Assembly (NCBI RefSeq): GCF_001687545.1
Contig: NZ_CP016545.1
Location: forward strand, 1,349,001 to 1,413,000
DNA length: 64,000 bases
Direction: 5' to 3'
DNA from: Paraurantiacibacter namhicola
Lineage (GTDB): Bacteria > Pseudomonadota > Alphaproteobacteria > Sphingomonadales > Sphingomonadaceae
Positions 1 through 10,151 of the stretch are shown here, piece by piece. The notes below the pieces were generated by a model. It did not search any database. It worked only from the letters and a program-made list of their open reading frames with translations, and was not told the origin of the DNA. The translations under genes were made by a program, and so were the position numbers. Numbering within the stretch: the first letter of the stretch is position 1; each line of letters starts with the position of its first letter.

Positions 1-509
1 TTGTCCTGCAGGAAGCGCCGCTCTTCCGTGTCGGCGATGTGCATGTATTCCAGGCCGACATTGCCGCAATAGGTGGCGCGCAGGAAGGCATAGAGCTTGC
101 CCACGGTGACCCATTCGAAGCCGAATACGCCGCCGACATAGACCTCGCGGTCTTCCTGCCCATCGAAGCCGTGCCAGGCCAGCGTCAGGTCTTCCGGCTC
201 CTCGCGGTGGGACAGGCCCAGCGGGTCGAGATCCGCCGCAAGATGCCCGCGCACGCGGTACAGCCGAACCAGCAGCATGGCGCGGATGGAATCGCCCGCC
301 GCCTGCTCCAGCGCCGCGCTGTCCATGACCTTGCCCGCCTTGGCCGCCGCTTCGGTAACCGCGACCAGCATGTCAGTCGGGTCCATCGCGCCTGCCAGCT
401 CGCCGTCCGCATCGGACAGCGGCCAGCGCGGGTTGGCCCAGCTCGGCCCCGGCTGCGGCCCGTCCTGGCCAGGCAGTTCGGGAAGGAAATCTTGCGCTTC
501 GTTACCCAT
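1..509 (-). CDS. sucA: 2-oxoglutarate dehydrogenase E1 component, N-terminal part (partial)
   Basis: Thiamine-dependent E1 subunit of the 2-oxoglutarate dehydrogenase complex, converting 2-oxoglutarate toward succinyl-CoA in the TCA cycle. Only about 169 N-terminal residues lie in the window; the rest is beyond the left edge. Translation from ATG at 509 begins MGNEAQDFLPELPGQ and near the window edge reads GLEYMHIADTEERRFLQ, matching the conserved E1 stretch (typically GxEYMHI.DxEE). It starts 27 nt downstream of the sucD stop, so it is almost certainly the next cistron of the mdh-sucD operon. No stop codon occurs in frame within the window. I am confident of the family from the conserved motif and context; the catalytic domain cannot be checked here. 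Confidence 0.88.
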   Translation of the reverse strand, partial: MGNEAQDFLPELPGQDGPQPGPSWANPRWPLSDADGELAGAMDPTDMLVAVTEAAAKAGKVMDSAALEQAAGDSIRAMLLVRLYRVRGHLAADLDPLGLSHREEPEDLTLAWHGFDGQEDREVYVGGVFGFEWVTVGKLYAFLRATYCGNVGLEYMHIADTEERRFLQD

Positions 510-536
510 CGCGGGCTCCACCAATGTCAGGGAGGC

Positions 537-1427
537 TTACGCCAGCTCTTTCAACAGAGCGTCCAGCGTGGTGCCAAGTTCCGAAGGACTTTGCGCCACG
601 CGGATACCGGCGTCTTCCATCGCCGCGATCTTGTCGTCCGCGCCGCCCTGGCCGCCGGACACGATGGCGCCGGCGTGGCCCATGCGGCGGCCCGGAGGTG
701 CCGTGCGGCCGGCGATGAAGCCGACCATGGGCTTGCGGCGACCGGCAGCGGCCTGTTCCTTGATGAAGGCTGCGGCCTCTTCTTCCGCGCTGCCGCCGAT
801 TTCGCCGATCATGATGATGGACTTGGTTTCGTCATCGGACAGGAACAGGTCCAGCACGTCGATGAAGTTGGTGCCGTTCACCGGATCGCCGCCGATACCG
901 ACGGCCGTCGTCTGGCCCAGGCCGACATTGGTGGTCTGGTGCACCGCCTCGTATGTCAGCGTGCCGGAGCGGCTGACCACGCCCACGCTTCCCTTCTGGA
1001 AGATGGAGCCGGGCATGATGCCGATCTTGCACTCGCCGGGCGTCAGCACGCCGGGGCAGTTGGGGCCGATCAGGCGCGACTTGCTGCCTTCCAGCGCGGC
1101 CTTCACGCGCACCATGTCCAGCACCGGGATGCCTTCGGTGATGGCCACGATCAGTTCCACTTCTGCGTCGATCGCCTCGCAGATCGCGTCGGCGGCGAAG
1201 GGCGGCGGCACGTAAATGACCGACGCTGTCGCGCCGGTTTCCGCCTTCGCCTCGCGCACGGTGTTGAAGTTGGGCAGGCCGATATGCGTGGTGCCGCCTT
1301 TGCCGGGTGTGACGCCTGCAACCATTTGCGTGCCGTAATCCAGCGCCTGCTGCGTATGGAACGTGCCGGTATCGCCCGTCATCCCCTGGGTGATGACCTT
1401 GGTGTTCTTGTCGACGAGGATGCTCAA
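537..1427 (-). CDS. sucD: Succinate-CoA ligase (ADP-forming) subunit alpha
   Basis: Alpha subunit of succinyl-CoA synthetase, which couples succinyl-CoA cleavage to nucleotide triphosphate formation in the TCA cycle. The 296-residue length is normal for the family. It starts [18 protein letters not shown], the usual CoA-binding N-terminus, and the C-terminal half contains [17 protein letters not shown], where the His is the phosphorylated active-site residue. It lies between a small secreted protein gene upstream and sucA downstream in a minus-strand run. The beta subunit gene sucC, often found directly upstream of sucD in alphaproteobacteria, is not here, so the partner must be encoded elsewhere in the genome. 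Confidence 0.97.
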   Translation of the reverse strand: MSILVDKNTKVITQGMTGDTGTFHTQQALDYGTQMVAGVTPGKGGTTHIGLPNFNTVREAKAETGATASVIYVPPPFAADAICEAIDAEVELIVAITEGIPVLDMVRVKAALEGSKSRLIGPNCPGVLTPGECKIGIMPGSIFQKGSVGVVSRSGTLTYEAVHQTTNVGLGQTTAVGIGGDPVNGTNFIDVLDLFLSDDETKSIIMIGEIGGSAEEEAAAFIKEQAAAGRRKPMVGFIAGRTAPPGRRMGHAGAIVSGGQGGADDKIAAMEDAGIRVAQSPSELGTTLDALLKELA

Positions 1428-1469
1428 TGGATTACTCCCGATGGCGCACGGCGGGTGCGCATGTTCTTG

Positions 1470-2000
1470 TCAGTCTTCGGTGATGATGGCTTCAGGCGCG
1501 ACCTCGGACGGGCCCTTTGCCTTGATGGTGAAGCGGGCATTGGGCGTGTCGCGGTCGCCGCTGGGTTCCATGCGCACGATGTAGTCGGACTGGTCCCAGA
1601 TATAAGCGAAGCCGTCCTGTCCGTTCGGCATGCCGATCTCGCCAGCCAGGCCCTGCGCCAGGCCGTTATAAGCGCCGGTGTTCTCCAACCGCGCCAGAAC
1701 GACGCAGTTCTTGGCCTTCAGGTCTTCGCGCTCGAACACGAGGTAGGCGTCGTTGCCGCGCGTTTCGTAAGCATTGTAGAGGCGCGCACCGCCACGGCCG
1801 CGGCCGCGCTGGCGCACCTGGTGCCAGCCGTGGCCCTTCAGCGCATCCTTGTCGATCCACGTCGGGCTGGTGATGTCCTTGCAGGTCTTGATCGCTTCCG
1901 CGACGTCTTCGGCGCTGGCCGGTTTCATCTGTGCGGATGCGGGCGCGGACAGGGTGGCTGCCACGGCTGCGAGGGCGGAAAAGGCGAGTGTATTCTTCAT
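1470..2000 (-). CDS. Conserved secreted protein of unknown function inside the TCA operon
   Basis: A 176-residue protein with a clear Sec signal peptide (MKNTLAFSALAAVAATLSAPASAQ, cut after ASA). The mature part contains two cysteines (in KTCKDI and KNCVVL) and ends in an acidic tail. I do not recognise a named domain. It occupies the place between mdh (stop 47 nt upstream) and sucD (start 43 nt downstream), where sucC is often found in other alphaproteobacteria, so it is probably cotranscribed with the TCA genes although it must act in the periplasm. A purine-rich stretch (AAGGAG) lies 8 nt before the ATG. Its function cannot be inferred from the sequence. Confidence 0.8.
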   Translation of the reverse strand: MKNTLAFSALAAVAATLSAPASAQMKPASAEDVAEAIKTCKDITSPTWIDKDALKGHGWHQVRQRGRGRGGARLYNAYETRGNDAYLVFEREDLKAKNCVVLARLENTGAYNGLAQGLAGEIGMPNGQDGFAYIWDQSDYIVRMEPSGDRDTPNARFTIKAKGPSEVAPEAIITED

Positions 2001-2046
2001 TGCTGTAATCTCCTTGCGACCAGAGAAGACGGGCGCGGGGCCCGGA

Positions 2047-3328
<1,282 letters not shown>

Positions 3329-5275
3329 TCAGCCCGCGGCGCGCACTTCCCCGTCGCGGCCACGGTCCTGTGCCAGCAGCATGGCGGCGAGGAAATCGGG
3401 CACGGCGCGGCTGAAGTAATAGCCCTGGCCCAGCGTGCAGCCGGCATCGGACACGACCTTCACCTGCTCCACGGTCTCCAGGCCCTCGGCCACGATCTCC
3501 ATTTCCAGCGTGCTGCCCATTTCGGCCACGGCGCGGATGATGGCGTCGGACTTCTTGCCGACATTGGGGCCGGACACGAAGCTGCGGTCCACCTTGATCT
3601 TGGAGAAGGGGAACTGGTTGATGTAGCCGAGCGAGGAATAGCCCGTGCCGAAATCGTCGAGTGCGAAGCGCACGCCTTCGGCCGCCAGCTCTTCCATGAA
3701 GCGCGCGGTATTCTCGTCATCGTCCAGGAACAGGCTTTCGGTCACTTCCAGCTCCAGGCGGTGCGGGTCCAGCCCGGCATCGCGCACGGCGGCCATGATC
3801 CCCAGTGCAGCACCCGGCGCGCGGATCTGCAGCGGCGAGAGGTTGACCGCGATGGTCACGTCTTCCGGCCACTGGGCGCAGGCCTTGGCAGCCTGTGCGG
3901 TGATCCAGTTGCCCAGGGTGATGATAACGCCGGTTTCCTCGGCCACGGGAATGAATTCATCGGGGCGCAGCTCGCCCTTTTCCGGGTGGAACCAGCGCAC
4001 CAGCGCCTCGAAGGTGCGAATGCGGCCGGTCTTCAGGTCCACGATCGGCTGGAAGAAGATGCTCAGCTCGTCCTTCTGGATGGCTGCGCGCAGTTCCTTC
4101 TCGATTTCCTTCTTGCGGACCAGCTCGCGGGTCATGGAGCTGTCAAAGAAGCGGATGCGGTCGCGGCCGGCAACCTTGGCATGGTACAGCGCCAGGTCGG
4201 CGCCCTGCATCAGGCTGTCGATATCGGCGCCATCTTCCGGCAGCAGCGCCACGCCCATGCTGGCCCCGGCGTCGATCCGGTGGCCTTCGACGGAGTAGGG
4301 CTGGCCAAGGGCTTCGGCAAAGCTCTGCGCGATGCGCTCGCTCTCGCCCCGGTCGCCCACTTCGCAGGCAATGACGAACTCGTCGCCGCCGAAACGGGAT
4401 ACGGTGGCGTGCTGCGGCGCGCTGACGCGCAGGCGCTGTGCCACTTCCGCCAGGACCTGGTCACCAACGGGGTGGCCCAGCATGTCGTTCACTTCCTTGA
4501 ACCGGTCGAGATCCAGCCAGAACAGCGCCAGCTGGCGGTCTGCGGGCAGGGCCATGAGATGTTCGACCAGCTCGTGGTTCAGGCCGGCGCGGTTCGTCAG
4601 GCCGGTCACCACGTCGGTGCGGGCCAGCTCGCGCATCTTTTCCGCCATGCGGGCGCTGTTTTCCGCGGCGATGAACTGGTCCTTCAGCGTGTTGAACACG
4701 TTGAAAGTGATGGAGGACATGCCGGTGAAGATGAACAGGATCAGCCCGGACAGGACATAGAAGGAAGGTCCGCCCACGATCAGACCGGCCACGACGACCG
4801 GCGCGAAGGACAGGAACATCTGGCCCAGCGCGATGAAGGGACGGCCCGCGTTGCGGGCGGTAATGCCCACGCCATAGACCATGGCATAGGTAATCATCAG
4901 CGCGATGAGGTGGTCCGACATCGCGTAGATCATGGTGACCGCAGCGGCGAGGCCGGACAGGAAGGCGTAGGCAAAGGCGCCTATCTCATAGGCCATTTCC
5001 ATCATCTTGGCGCTGTGCGACTGCGTGTCCTTTGCCAGCCACAGCGCCATCAGGATGCGCGCAAGGGCGACGAAGATCAGCGTCAGGCCGACGATCGTGA
5101 TCGCGGTGTTGCCCGTCAGGACAATGGCCGTGGTACAGCAGGCCACGCCCGCAAGCGCGCCCACAGCCAGGCTCAGCGGCTGGGTGTACAGCGTCTCCAC
5201 GAGCTTGCGCCGCACGTTCGCGTCGCGCTCGTCACCGCCGAAATAACCTTGCAAGATGTGGCTGAACCGATTGAT
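3329..5275 (-). CDS. Membrane-bound GGDEF-EAL protein (cyclic-di-GMP turnover)
   Basis: Bifunctional-type diguanylate cyclase/phosphodiesterase. Residues are numbered from TTG at 5254. Residues 1-190 hold several hydrophobic helices, followed by a GGDEF domain (RFGGDEF at 287-293) and an EAL domain (FEALVRW near 415-421). EAL metal and catalytic residues appear intact: NLSPLQ, ELEVTES, DDFGTGYSSL, KVDRSF and AEGLET. No RxxD inhibitory site precedes GGDEF. The strong GGAGGT Shine-Dalgarno (5280-5285) is 28 nt from TTG 5254 but only 7 nt from an in-frame ATC at 5275 (ATC AAT CGG TTC), so translation may start at a rare ATC codon; I give that as the outer limit. CtrA-like half-sites lie just upstream at 5326-5351. 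Confidence 0.92.
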   Translation of the reverse strand: MNRFSHILQGYFGGDERDANVRRKLVETLYTQPLSLAVGALAGVACCTTAIVLTGNTAITIVGLTLIFVALARILMALWLAKDTQSHSAKMMEMAYEIGAFAYAFLSGLAAAVTMIYAMSDHLIALMITYAMVYGVGITARNAGRPFIALGQMFLSFAPVVVAGLIVGGPSFYVLSGLILFIFTGMSSITFNVFNTLKDQFIAAENSARMAEKMRELARTDVVTGLTNRAGLNHELVEHLMALPADRQLALFWLDLDRFKEVNDMLGHPVGDQVLAEVAQRLRVSAPQHATVSRFGGDEFVIACEVGDRGESERIAQSFAEALGQPYSVEGHRIDAGASMGVALLPEDGADIDSLMQGADLALYHAKVAGRDRIRFFDSSMTRELVRKKEIEKELRAAIQKDELSIFFQPIVDLKTGRIRTFEALVRWFHPEKGELRPDEFIPVAEETGVIITLGNWITAQAAKACAQWPEDVTIAVNLSPLQIRAPGAALGIMAAVRDAGLDPHRLELEVTESLFLDDDENTARFMEELAAEGVRFALDDFGTGYSSLGYINQFPFSKIKVDRSFVSGPNVGKKSDAIIRAVAEMGSTLEMEIVAEGLETVEQVKVVSDAGCTLGQGYYFSRAVPDFLAAMLLAQDRGRDGEVRAAG

Positions 5276-5325
5276 TGGCCTTACCTCCGTTGTGGAGGCG
5301 ATAGACCGGGAACATCACCGTCCCG

Positions 5326-5351
5326 TTAAAGCCACGTTTACCAAAACTTAA
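5326..5351. promoter_or_regulatory. CtrA-like binding array TTAA-N7-TTTA-N7-TTAA
   Basis: Three TTAA/TTTA half-sites spaced at exactly 11 bp (starts 5326, 5337, 5348) form two overlapping copies of the alphaproteobacterial CtrA motif TTAA-N7-TTAA, one half-site in each being TTTA. The array sits about 50-75 bp upstream of the translation start of the GGDEF-EAL gene. CckA, the kinase that feeds CtrA, is encoded at 50352-52841. Spacing is seen directly; CtrA control is inferred. Confidence 0.5.
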
Positions 5352-5378
5352 GAGCTTGGCGGCCCGGAGCCAGCGCAG

Positions 5379-5729
5379 TCAGGCGCGGCGATCCGTGCCG
5401 GAGCCTGCATCAGGCTTGCGGTCCACGCTGCTTGCGAGACGCTTTGCCATACGCCGGTCGAGCGAGCGGCAGATGCCGAGCCACCAGTCGTAAGCCTTGC
5501 GGTCGCCGGCGAAGAAGGCCGCTTCCGCCTTGGCATGGGCATGCGATGCGGCAGCCAGGCCATGTTCTGCGAAGTGGCGCAGGCTGGCCCGCAGCAGTGC
5601 CTGGTCATTCAGGTCCACACCATTGTCATTCGCCGGACGCCCCGCAGCCCGCTTTGCCGCGCGGCGAGCGCCGCTGCGCGTAAGGCGCACGGCGTTTGCT
5701 TGGGGCGGGGCGGCGAAGCGGATGCTCAT
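5379..5729 (-). CDS. Small conserved hypothetical protein
   Basis: A 116-residue basic protein. Residues 1-35 are Arg/Ala-rich and likely disordered; the rest (from about DLNDQALLRASLRHFAEHG) looks like a compact helical domain ending in a DWWLGICRSLDRRMAKRL helix. No membrane segment or signal peptide. I recognise the pattern from unannotated sphingomonad proteins but know no function. ATG at 5729. It lies upstream of, and in the same direction as, the GGDEF-EAL gene, with about 100 bp containing the CtrA-like array between them, so the two are probably separate transcription units. Confidence 0.7.
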   Translation of the reverse strand: MSIRFAAPPQANAVRLTRSGARRAAKRAAGRPANDNGVDLNDQALLRASLRHFAEHGLAAASHAHAKAEAAFFAGDRKAYDWWLGICRSLDRRMAKRLASSVDRKPDAGSGTDRRA

Positions 5730-5877
5730 GTCTGGGTCTTGTCCTGATCGGCACGGGGCATGTCCCGGTGCGAAAGGGCTTCTGGCAGCACGGCGTGAAG
5801 CATTCCCTTGGACAAATGGTTTCCCAAATCTTTCAGCCCGCAGGACCCGCAGAAAAGCGCAATTTTTGCCAGCAAAA

Positions 5878-7086
5878 TCATGGCCTTTTCAGCCATTGGC
5901 CGCTGCGTTCCAGCGCCGGGTTGACCGTACCGCCATCGGGCAGCTTGTCCCCCCGGAACAGCGCATCGCCGCCGCGCGCTTCCACGTCCGCTGTATAAGT
6001 GGGCGCGGCCCTTTGCGCGGGCACGGCGGCCCGGGCAGGCGCGGACGCGCTGCGGGTGGTGGAGGATGCTGCGGCATTCGGTGCGGCCTGCGCCTCGAAC
6101 TGGCGGGCGAGCGCCAGCGGATCGGTGGGCCCGCTATCCGCGAATGCGGCGCTGCGCGACTTGGGCGCGGCCATGGGCTCCATCCCGCGATAGCGGACGT
6201 TGAAGGCTGACTTGCGCCCGGCAGCGCCGCGCCAGGTGTAGAAGGTGTGGAAGCCGATCGTGCCCACATTGTGCAGGCTGCTGGCCCAGTAGGGGTTCAC
6301 CGCCAGCGTATGGTAATGCGTGGCCAGCCCCACAGGCGCGTAAATCCGGCCCGACAGTGCATCGGCAGCAACGCCGTAAGCCCGGCTCCAGCCGCCCGTT
6401 GAGGGCTTGCGCGCCAGCGCCCCGTCGCAAGTGAAGCTGAACTGGCAGCCCGTGCGCCGCTCACTGCCCTGGAAGACCACGCCGCAGACCGAATTGGGAT
6501 AGCTGGGGTGCGACACGCGGTTAAGCACCACCTGGGCCACGGCGCGCTGGCCATCCAGGCTCTCGCTCGCCGCTTCGTAATACACCGCCATGGTCAGGCA
6601 TCGCTGCGCGCGGGTGCGATCCGTACCACTGCCCGTGGCGATAAGGGCGCTGGCGATGGCCGAGGGTGCGGCGGAGAGGGCGGAGGTGCCCGCAGTATCC
6701 GCGCCGAAATCTTCGCTGGCATCGCGCAGCACGCCGGGCGCGAATTCGGGGGCGGAGAAATCCTCTTCCGCCAGATAGAAGAAGGCCGAACCCGGGAAGC
6801 TTTCGCCCGGCGTTTCAAACCCCATGGGCGATACCATGGCGGATTGTCCCACCAGTGCGTCAGCGTCGGCAAAGCCAAAGCCGGAGGGGGAGGCCGCCAC
6901 GCTGGGCACTGCAATCACCAGGGACAGGGCGGCCACGCGGGATACGCCAGGCTTGCTCTTGCGCCGGGTTCCAATGCCGCGCCGCGCCCGGCGCACGCGG
7001 TACTGCGTCTCGCGCCGTTCCAGCCCGCCGCGCTGCGCCAGCAAGGCTGCGAGCGTTTCGGGGCAGGATGGGGTGGTCTGGGCCAT
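5878..7086 (-). CDS. SleB-type cell wall hydrolase
   Basis: Predicted peptidoglycan hydrolase (Hydrolase_2/SleB family) of 402 residues. Residues 1-45 are Arg-rich, followed by a hydrophobic segment (VAALSLVIAVPSVAASP) that is a membrane anchor or late signal peptide. The catalytic-type domain starts near residue 160 with RCLTMAVYYEAASESLDGQRAV and continues VLNRVSHPSYPNSVCGVVFQ, GCQFSFTCDG and THYHTLAVNPYW, all characteristic of the family. The C-terminal 80 residues are low-complexity and Ala-rich. ATG at 7086. It is divergent from the cobalamin riboswitch operon. The assignment is firm; substrate and timing are not evident. Confidence 0.9.
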   Translation of the reverse strand: MAQTTPSCPETLAALLAQRGGLERRETQYRVRRARRGIGTRRKSKPGVSRVAALSLVIAVPSVAASPSGFGFADADALVGQSAMVSPMGFETPGESFPGSAFFYLAEEDFSAPEFAPGVLRDASEDFGADTAGTSALSAAPSAIASALIATGSGTDRTRAQRCLTMAVYYEAASESLDGQRAVAQVVLNRVSHPSYPNSVCGVVFQGSERRTGCQFSFTCDGALARKPSTGGWSRAYGVAADALSGRIYAPVGLATHYHTLAVNPYWASSLHNVGTIGFHTFYTWRGAAGRKSAFNVRYRGMEPMAAPKSRSAAFADSGPTDPLALARQFEAQAAPNAAASSTTRSASAPARAAVPAQRAAPTYTADVEARGGDALFRGDKLPDGGTVNPALERSGQWLKRP

Positions 7087-7234
7087 TGCCGGTTGGATAC
7101 ATGCGCGCCAGCGGCCCGGCGCGCCCGGCGATTGCGCTGTCCCTTATCGGGACGGCGGCGGGCCGACCCTTAAACGTTACGATTTCTAATGTCGGATATT
7201 GCCTTGTCGCGTGACTGCGGCGGGATTACTGGGG

Positions 7235-7410
7235 CGATCGACGGCACGGGTTGCCCGGGTAACGCCGGGCCTAAGAGGGAAGGAGGTGCAAGACCTCCGC
7301 TGCCCCCGCAACTGTGACCGGCTAGTACTGGCCCAACATGCCACTGCATTCGTGCGGGAAGGCGGGTCAGCGCAGCGAGCCGGGAGCCAGGAGACCTGCC
7401 TGCGCCAGTC
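7235..7410 (+). promoter_or_regulatory. Cobalamin (adenosylcobalamin) riboswitch
   Basis: Conserved cobalamin-riboswitch segments are read in order: GCCGGGCCTAAGAGGGAA, then TGCCCCCGCAACTGTGACCGG, then GCCACTG (7340-7346), CGGGAAGGCG, and the B12 box AGCCAGGAGACCTGCC at 7385-7400. It lies on the plus strand about 110 nt before the btuB start. Binding of cobalamin is expected to shut down expression of the downstream uptake genes. The exact 5' edge is approximate. Confidence 0.95.
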
Positions 7411-7518
7411 GTTCACGCCGCCGGGCGGGGTAAACCGGGGGTAAGGACAGGCGCGCCGCATGCCATTTGCATGCCCGTTCCGGTTCAGGACGACATTTCG
7501 TTCTGGACTGGAGAATTT

Positions 7519-9336
7519 ATGCGTAAACATCTGTATTATTTGACTTCTGCTGCCGCCGTCATCTCGGCACCCGCCATGGCACAGGAGGCTGTCGAACCGG
7601 CCGGCGATGGCAGCGTCATCGTGGTTGCCGCGACTGGTGTGGCCGAGGATATCGAGACCACCGGCAAGGCCATTACCGTGCTGGACGAGCTGGAGATTGA
7701 AAGCGTGCAGGGCGGCGATATCGCCCGCGTGCTGCAGCGCGTGCCGGGCGTCACGCTGAACCGCAATGGCGGCGTGGGCTCCACATCCGCCGTTCGCATC
7801 CGGGGCAGCTCCAACGACCAGGTGCTGACGCTGATCGACGGCGTGCGCGTGGCGGACCCTTCCTCCATCGCCAACGGCTATGACTTCACGAATTTGCTGC
7901 CCGGTAATGTCGAGCGGATCGAAGTGCTGCGCGGCACCAACAGCACCATCTGGGGTAGCTCTGCCGTGGGCGGCGTGGTGCTGGTCACCACTGCGCGGCC
8001 CCGCACGGGCGGCTCCGTCAGCGTCGAATACGGCTCGCGCGATACGCTCTACCTGTCGGGTGATGCGGGCTATGCCGGCGATCGCTTCGGCATCACCGCC
8101 TATGGCAGCCTGTATGATACCGAAGGCTTCTCCGCCCTCGCGGCAGGAACGGAGAAGGACGGTTTCCGGCAGGAAGCATTCGGCGCGAACGGTTATGCCG
8201 CACTGTCCGACAGCCTGACCCTGCGCGCCAGCGTGCGCCATGCGGACAGCCTGGTGGATATCGACAATTTCGGCGACACGGCGGACACGCAGGATACGGA
8301 CCAGACCTCGCTCAGCGTGTCGGCCGAGGCGATGGTGGACAATGTCGAGATCGTCGCGAGCTACTCCTTCGCCAAGACGGACCGCGTCAGCACCAGCATC
8401 TTCGGCCCCTTCATCGCCGATGGCAGCCTGAACCGCGTGGACCTGCGCACCCGCGCGCCCGTGGCGGCGGGTGTGACGCTGCATTCCGGCGGCTATTTCG
8501 AATGGACGGATTACCGCACCAATTTCGGTGGGGATGACAAGCTGGAGCGGCGCGGCGCCTATGCACAGCTGGACTACGATGCCGGCCCGCTGCACCTCGC
8601 CGCCGGGGCACGGCTGGACGATGGCACGCTGTTCGGCAGCGAAGTGACGCTGGGTGCAGATGCCAGCTATCGCTTCAGCGAGACGGTGCGCGCGCGCGCC
8701 AGCTTCGGCCAGGGGTACAAGGCGCCCAGCCTGTTCCAGCTGTATGACGCATTTAGCGGCAACCCGGCCCTGACGCCGGAAGAAAGCACCAATTTCGACT
8801 TCGGGCTGGACTTCGGCGAGCGCGGCGGGATGGCTTTCGGCGCGGTCACGCTGTTCTACCGCGATATCGAAAACCAGATCGACTTCGACCCCGGCACCTT
8901 CGTCTATTTCAACACCGGCCAGGCGCGCGCGCAGGGCGTGGAAGTGGAAGCGGGCTTCAACCCCGTGCCAAGGCTCGGCCTGCAGGCGGTCTATACCTTC
9001 CTCGACACGGAAAACCGCAGCGGCGCCAATGCCGGCAATGCGCTGGGCCGCCGCCCGCGCCATTCTGCAACGCTGGCGGCCGACTGGACGACGCCGCTGG
9101 CCGGCCTCGTGCTGGGCGCGGACCTGCGCATCGTGGGATCGAGCTTCGACAATGACGCCAACACCGTCCGATTGGACGGATACGAAGTGCTGGACCTGCG
9201 CGTCTCGCTGCCGGTCGGGAGCATTTTCGAGGTCTTCGGGCGGGTCGAGAATGTCTGGGACGAGGATTACCAGACCGCGGCCGGCTTCAACACTGCCGGG
9301 CGCGGTGTGTTTGGCGGGGTAAGGGCACGCTTCTGA
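7519..9336 (+). CDS. btuB: TonB-dependent cobalamin receptor BtuB
   Basis: Outer-membrane TonB-dependent transporter for vitamin B12, 605 residues. The start at ATG 7519 gives a signal peptide (MRKHLYYLTSAAAVISAPAMAQ) followed by a TonB-box-like stretch (GSVIVVAATG). The plug domain contains VLQRVPGVTLNRNGG and IRGSSNDQVLTLIDGVRV, then ERIEVLRGTNSTIWGSSAVGGVV, typical of BtuB-type receptors. The beta-barrel ends in RARF, a terminal aromatic typical of outer-membrane proteins. A frame opening at 7471 would add 16 residues before the signal peptide and is rejected. The cobalamin riboswitch directly upstream and the ABC transporter genes downstream identify the substrate. Its stop overlaps the start of btuF (TGATG). 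Confidence 0.95.
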   Translation: MRKHLYYLTSAAAVISAPAMAQEAVEPAGDGSVIVVAATGVAEDIETTGKAITVLDELEIESVQGGDIARVLQRVPGVTLNRNGGVGSTSAVRIRGSSNDQVLTLIDGVRVADPSSIANGYDFTNLLPGNVERIEVLRGTNSTIWGSSAVGGVVLVTTARPRTGGSVSVEYGSRDTLYLSGDAGYAGDRFGITAYGSLYDTEGFSALAAGTEKDGFRQEAFGANGYAALSDSLTLRASVRHADSLVDIDNFGDTADTQDTDQTSLSVSAEAMVDNVEIVASYSFAKTDRVSTSIFGPFIADGSLNRVDLRTRAPVAAGVTLHSGGYFEWTDYRTNFGGDDKLERRGAYAQLDYDAGPLHLAAGARLDDGTLFGSEVTLGADASYRFSETVRARASFGQGYKAPSLFQLYDAFSGNPALTPEESTNFDFGLDFGERGGMAFGAVTLFYRDIENQIDFDPGTFVYFNTGQARAQGVEVEAGFNPVPRLGLQAVYTFLDTENRSGANAGNALGRRPRHSATLAADWTTPLAGLVLGADLRIVGSSFDNDANTVRLDGYEVLDLRVSLPVGSIFEVFGRVENVWDEDYQTAAGFNTAGRGVFGGVRARF

Positions 9337-10151
9337 TGCGCATGGCGCTCCTCCTCCCATTCCTGCTTGCGGCATGTTCGCAGGGGGAGGAGCGCCCTGC
9401 TGCGCAGCGGACCGACGGCCTGCCGACCATCGTCAGCCTGAACCCCTGCACCGATGCCGTGCTGGCGGAAGTGGCCGAGCCGGGCCAGCTGCTGGCGATA
9501 TCGCATTACAGCCAGGACCCCTCGTCCAGCTCCATGCCGCTCGATCTGGCGCGCAATTACCGCGTCACGGGCGGCACGGTCGAGGAGGTCATCGCGCTGG
9601 GCCCCGATATCGTCGTGGCAGGCGCCTTCCTGGCCCCGGCGACGCAGGCCGCCTTCCAGCGGCTGGGCATCCAGGTGGAGACCTTCGGCATCGTGTCGAG
9701 CCCGGCGGAAAGCGCGGAGCAGGTGGAGCGCCTGGCACGGATCGCGGGCAATCCGGCGGGTGGCGAGGCGCTGAACGCGCGGATTGCGGATTCGCTGGAA
9801 GCGGCGCGATGGGACGGTGAGGCGGTGCCTGCGCTGCTGTGGCAGCAGGGCGGTATCGTTGCGGGTGATGGCGCGCTGGTCAGCAACCTCCTGCTGCACG
9901 CAGGCTTCTCCAGCCATGCCGCCGCGCGCGGGCTGGGGCAGGGCGCTTACGTGCCGCTGGAGCGGGTACTGGCCGATCCGCCGGCGGTGGTCATCGCGGC
10001 GGGCGGGGAGCGGGCGCTGGCCCATCCGGCGCTGTCCGCAATGGAGGGCACGCAGTATGCGCGGCTGGACCCGGCGCTGACCTATTGCGGCGGCCCGACA
10101 ATCATCCGCGCGGTAGAGGCGCTGGCACAAATCAGGCGGGACGTGGGATGA
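9336..10151 (+). CDS. btuF: Periplasmic cobalamin-binding lipoprotein (BtuF-like)
   Basis: Substrate-binding component of the B12 ABC importer, 271 residues. It has a short lipoprotein signal with lipobox LLAAC (Cys14). The mature part starts with PTIVSLNPCTDAVLAEVAEPGQLLAISHYSQD, the typical first lobe of class III binding proteins, and GGTVEEVIALGPDIVVAGAF leads to the interlobe helix. The start ATG overlaps the btuB stop by 1 nt, and its stop overlaps the btuC start (ATGA), showing translational coupling. Similar proteins bind siderophores, but the riboswitch and btuB make cobalamin the likely ligand. Confidence 0.9.
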   Translation: MRMALLLPFLLAACSQGEERPAAQRTDGLPTIVSLNPCTDAVLAEVAEPGQLLAISHYSQDPSSSSMPLDLARNYRVTGGTVEEVIALGPDIVVAGAFLAPATQAAFQRLGIQVETFGIVSSPAESAEQVERLARIAGNPAGGEALNARIADSLEAARWDGEAVPALLWQQGGIVAGDGALVSNLLLHAGFSSHAAARGLGQGAYVPLERVLADPPAVVIAAGGERALAHPALSAMEGTQYARLDPALTYCGGPTIIRAVEALAQIRRDVG

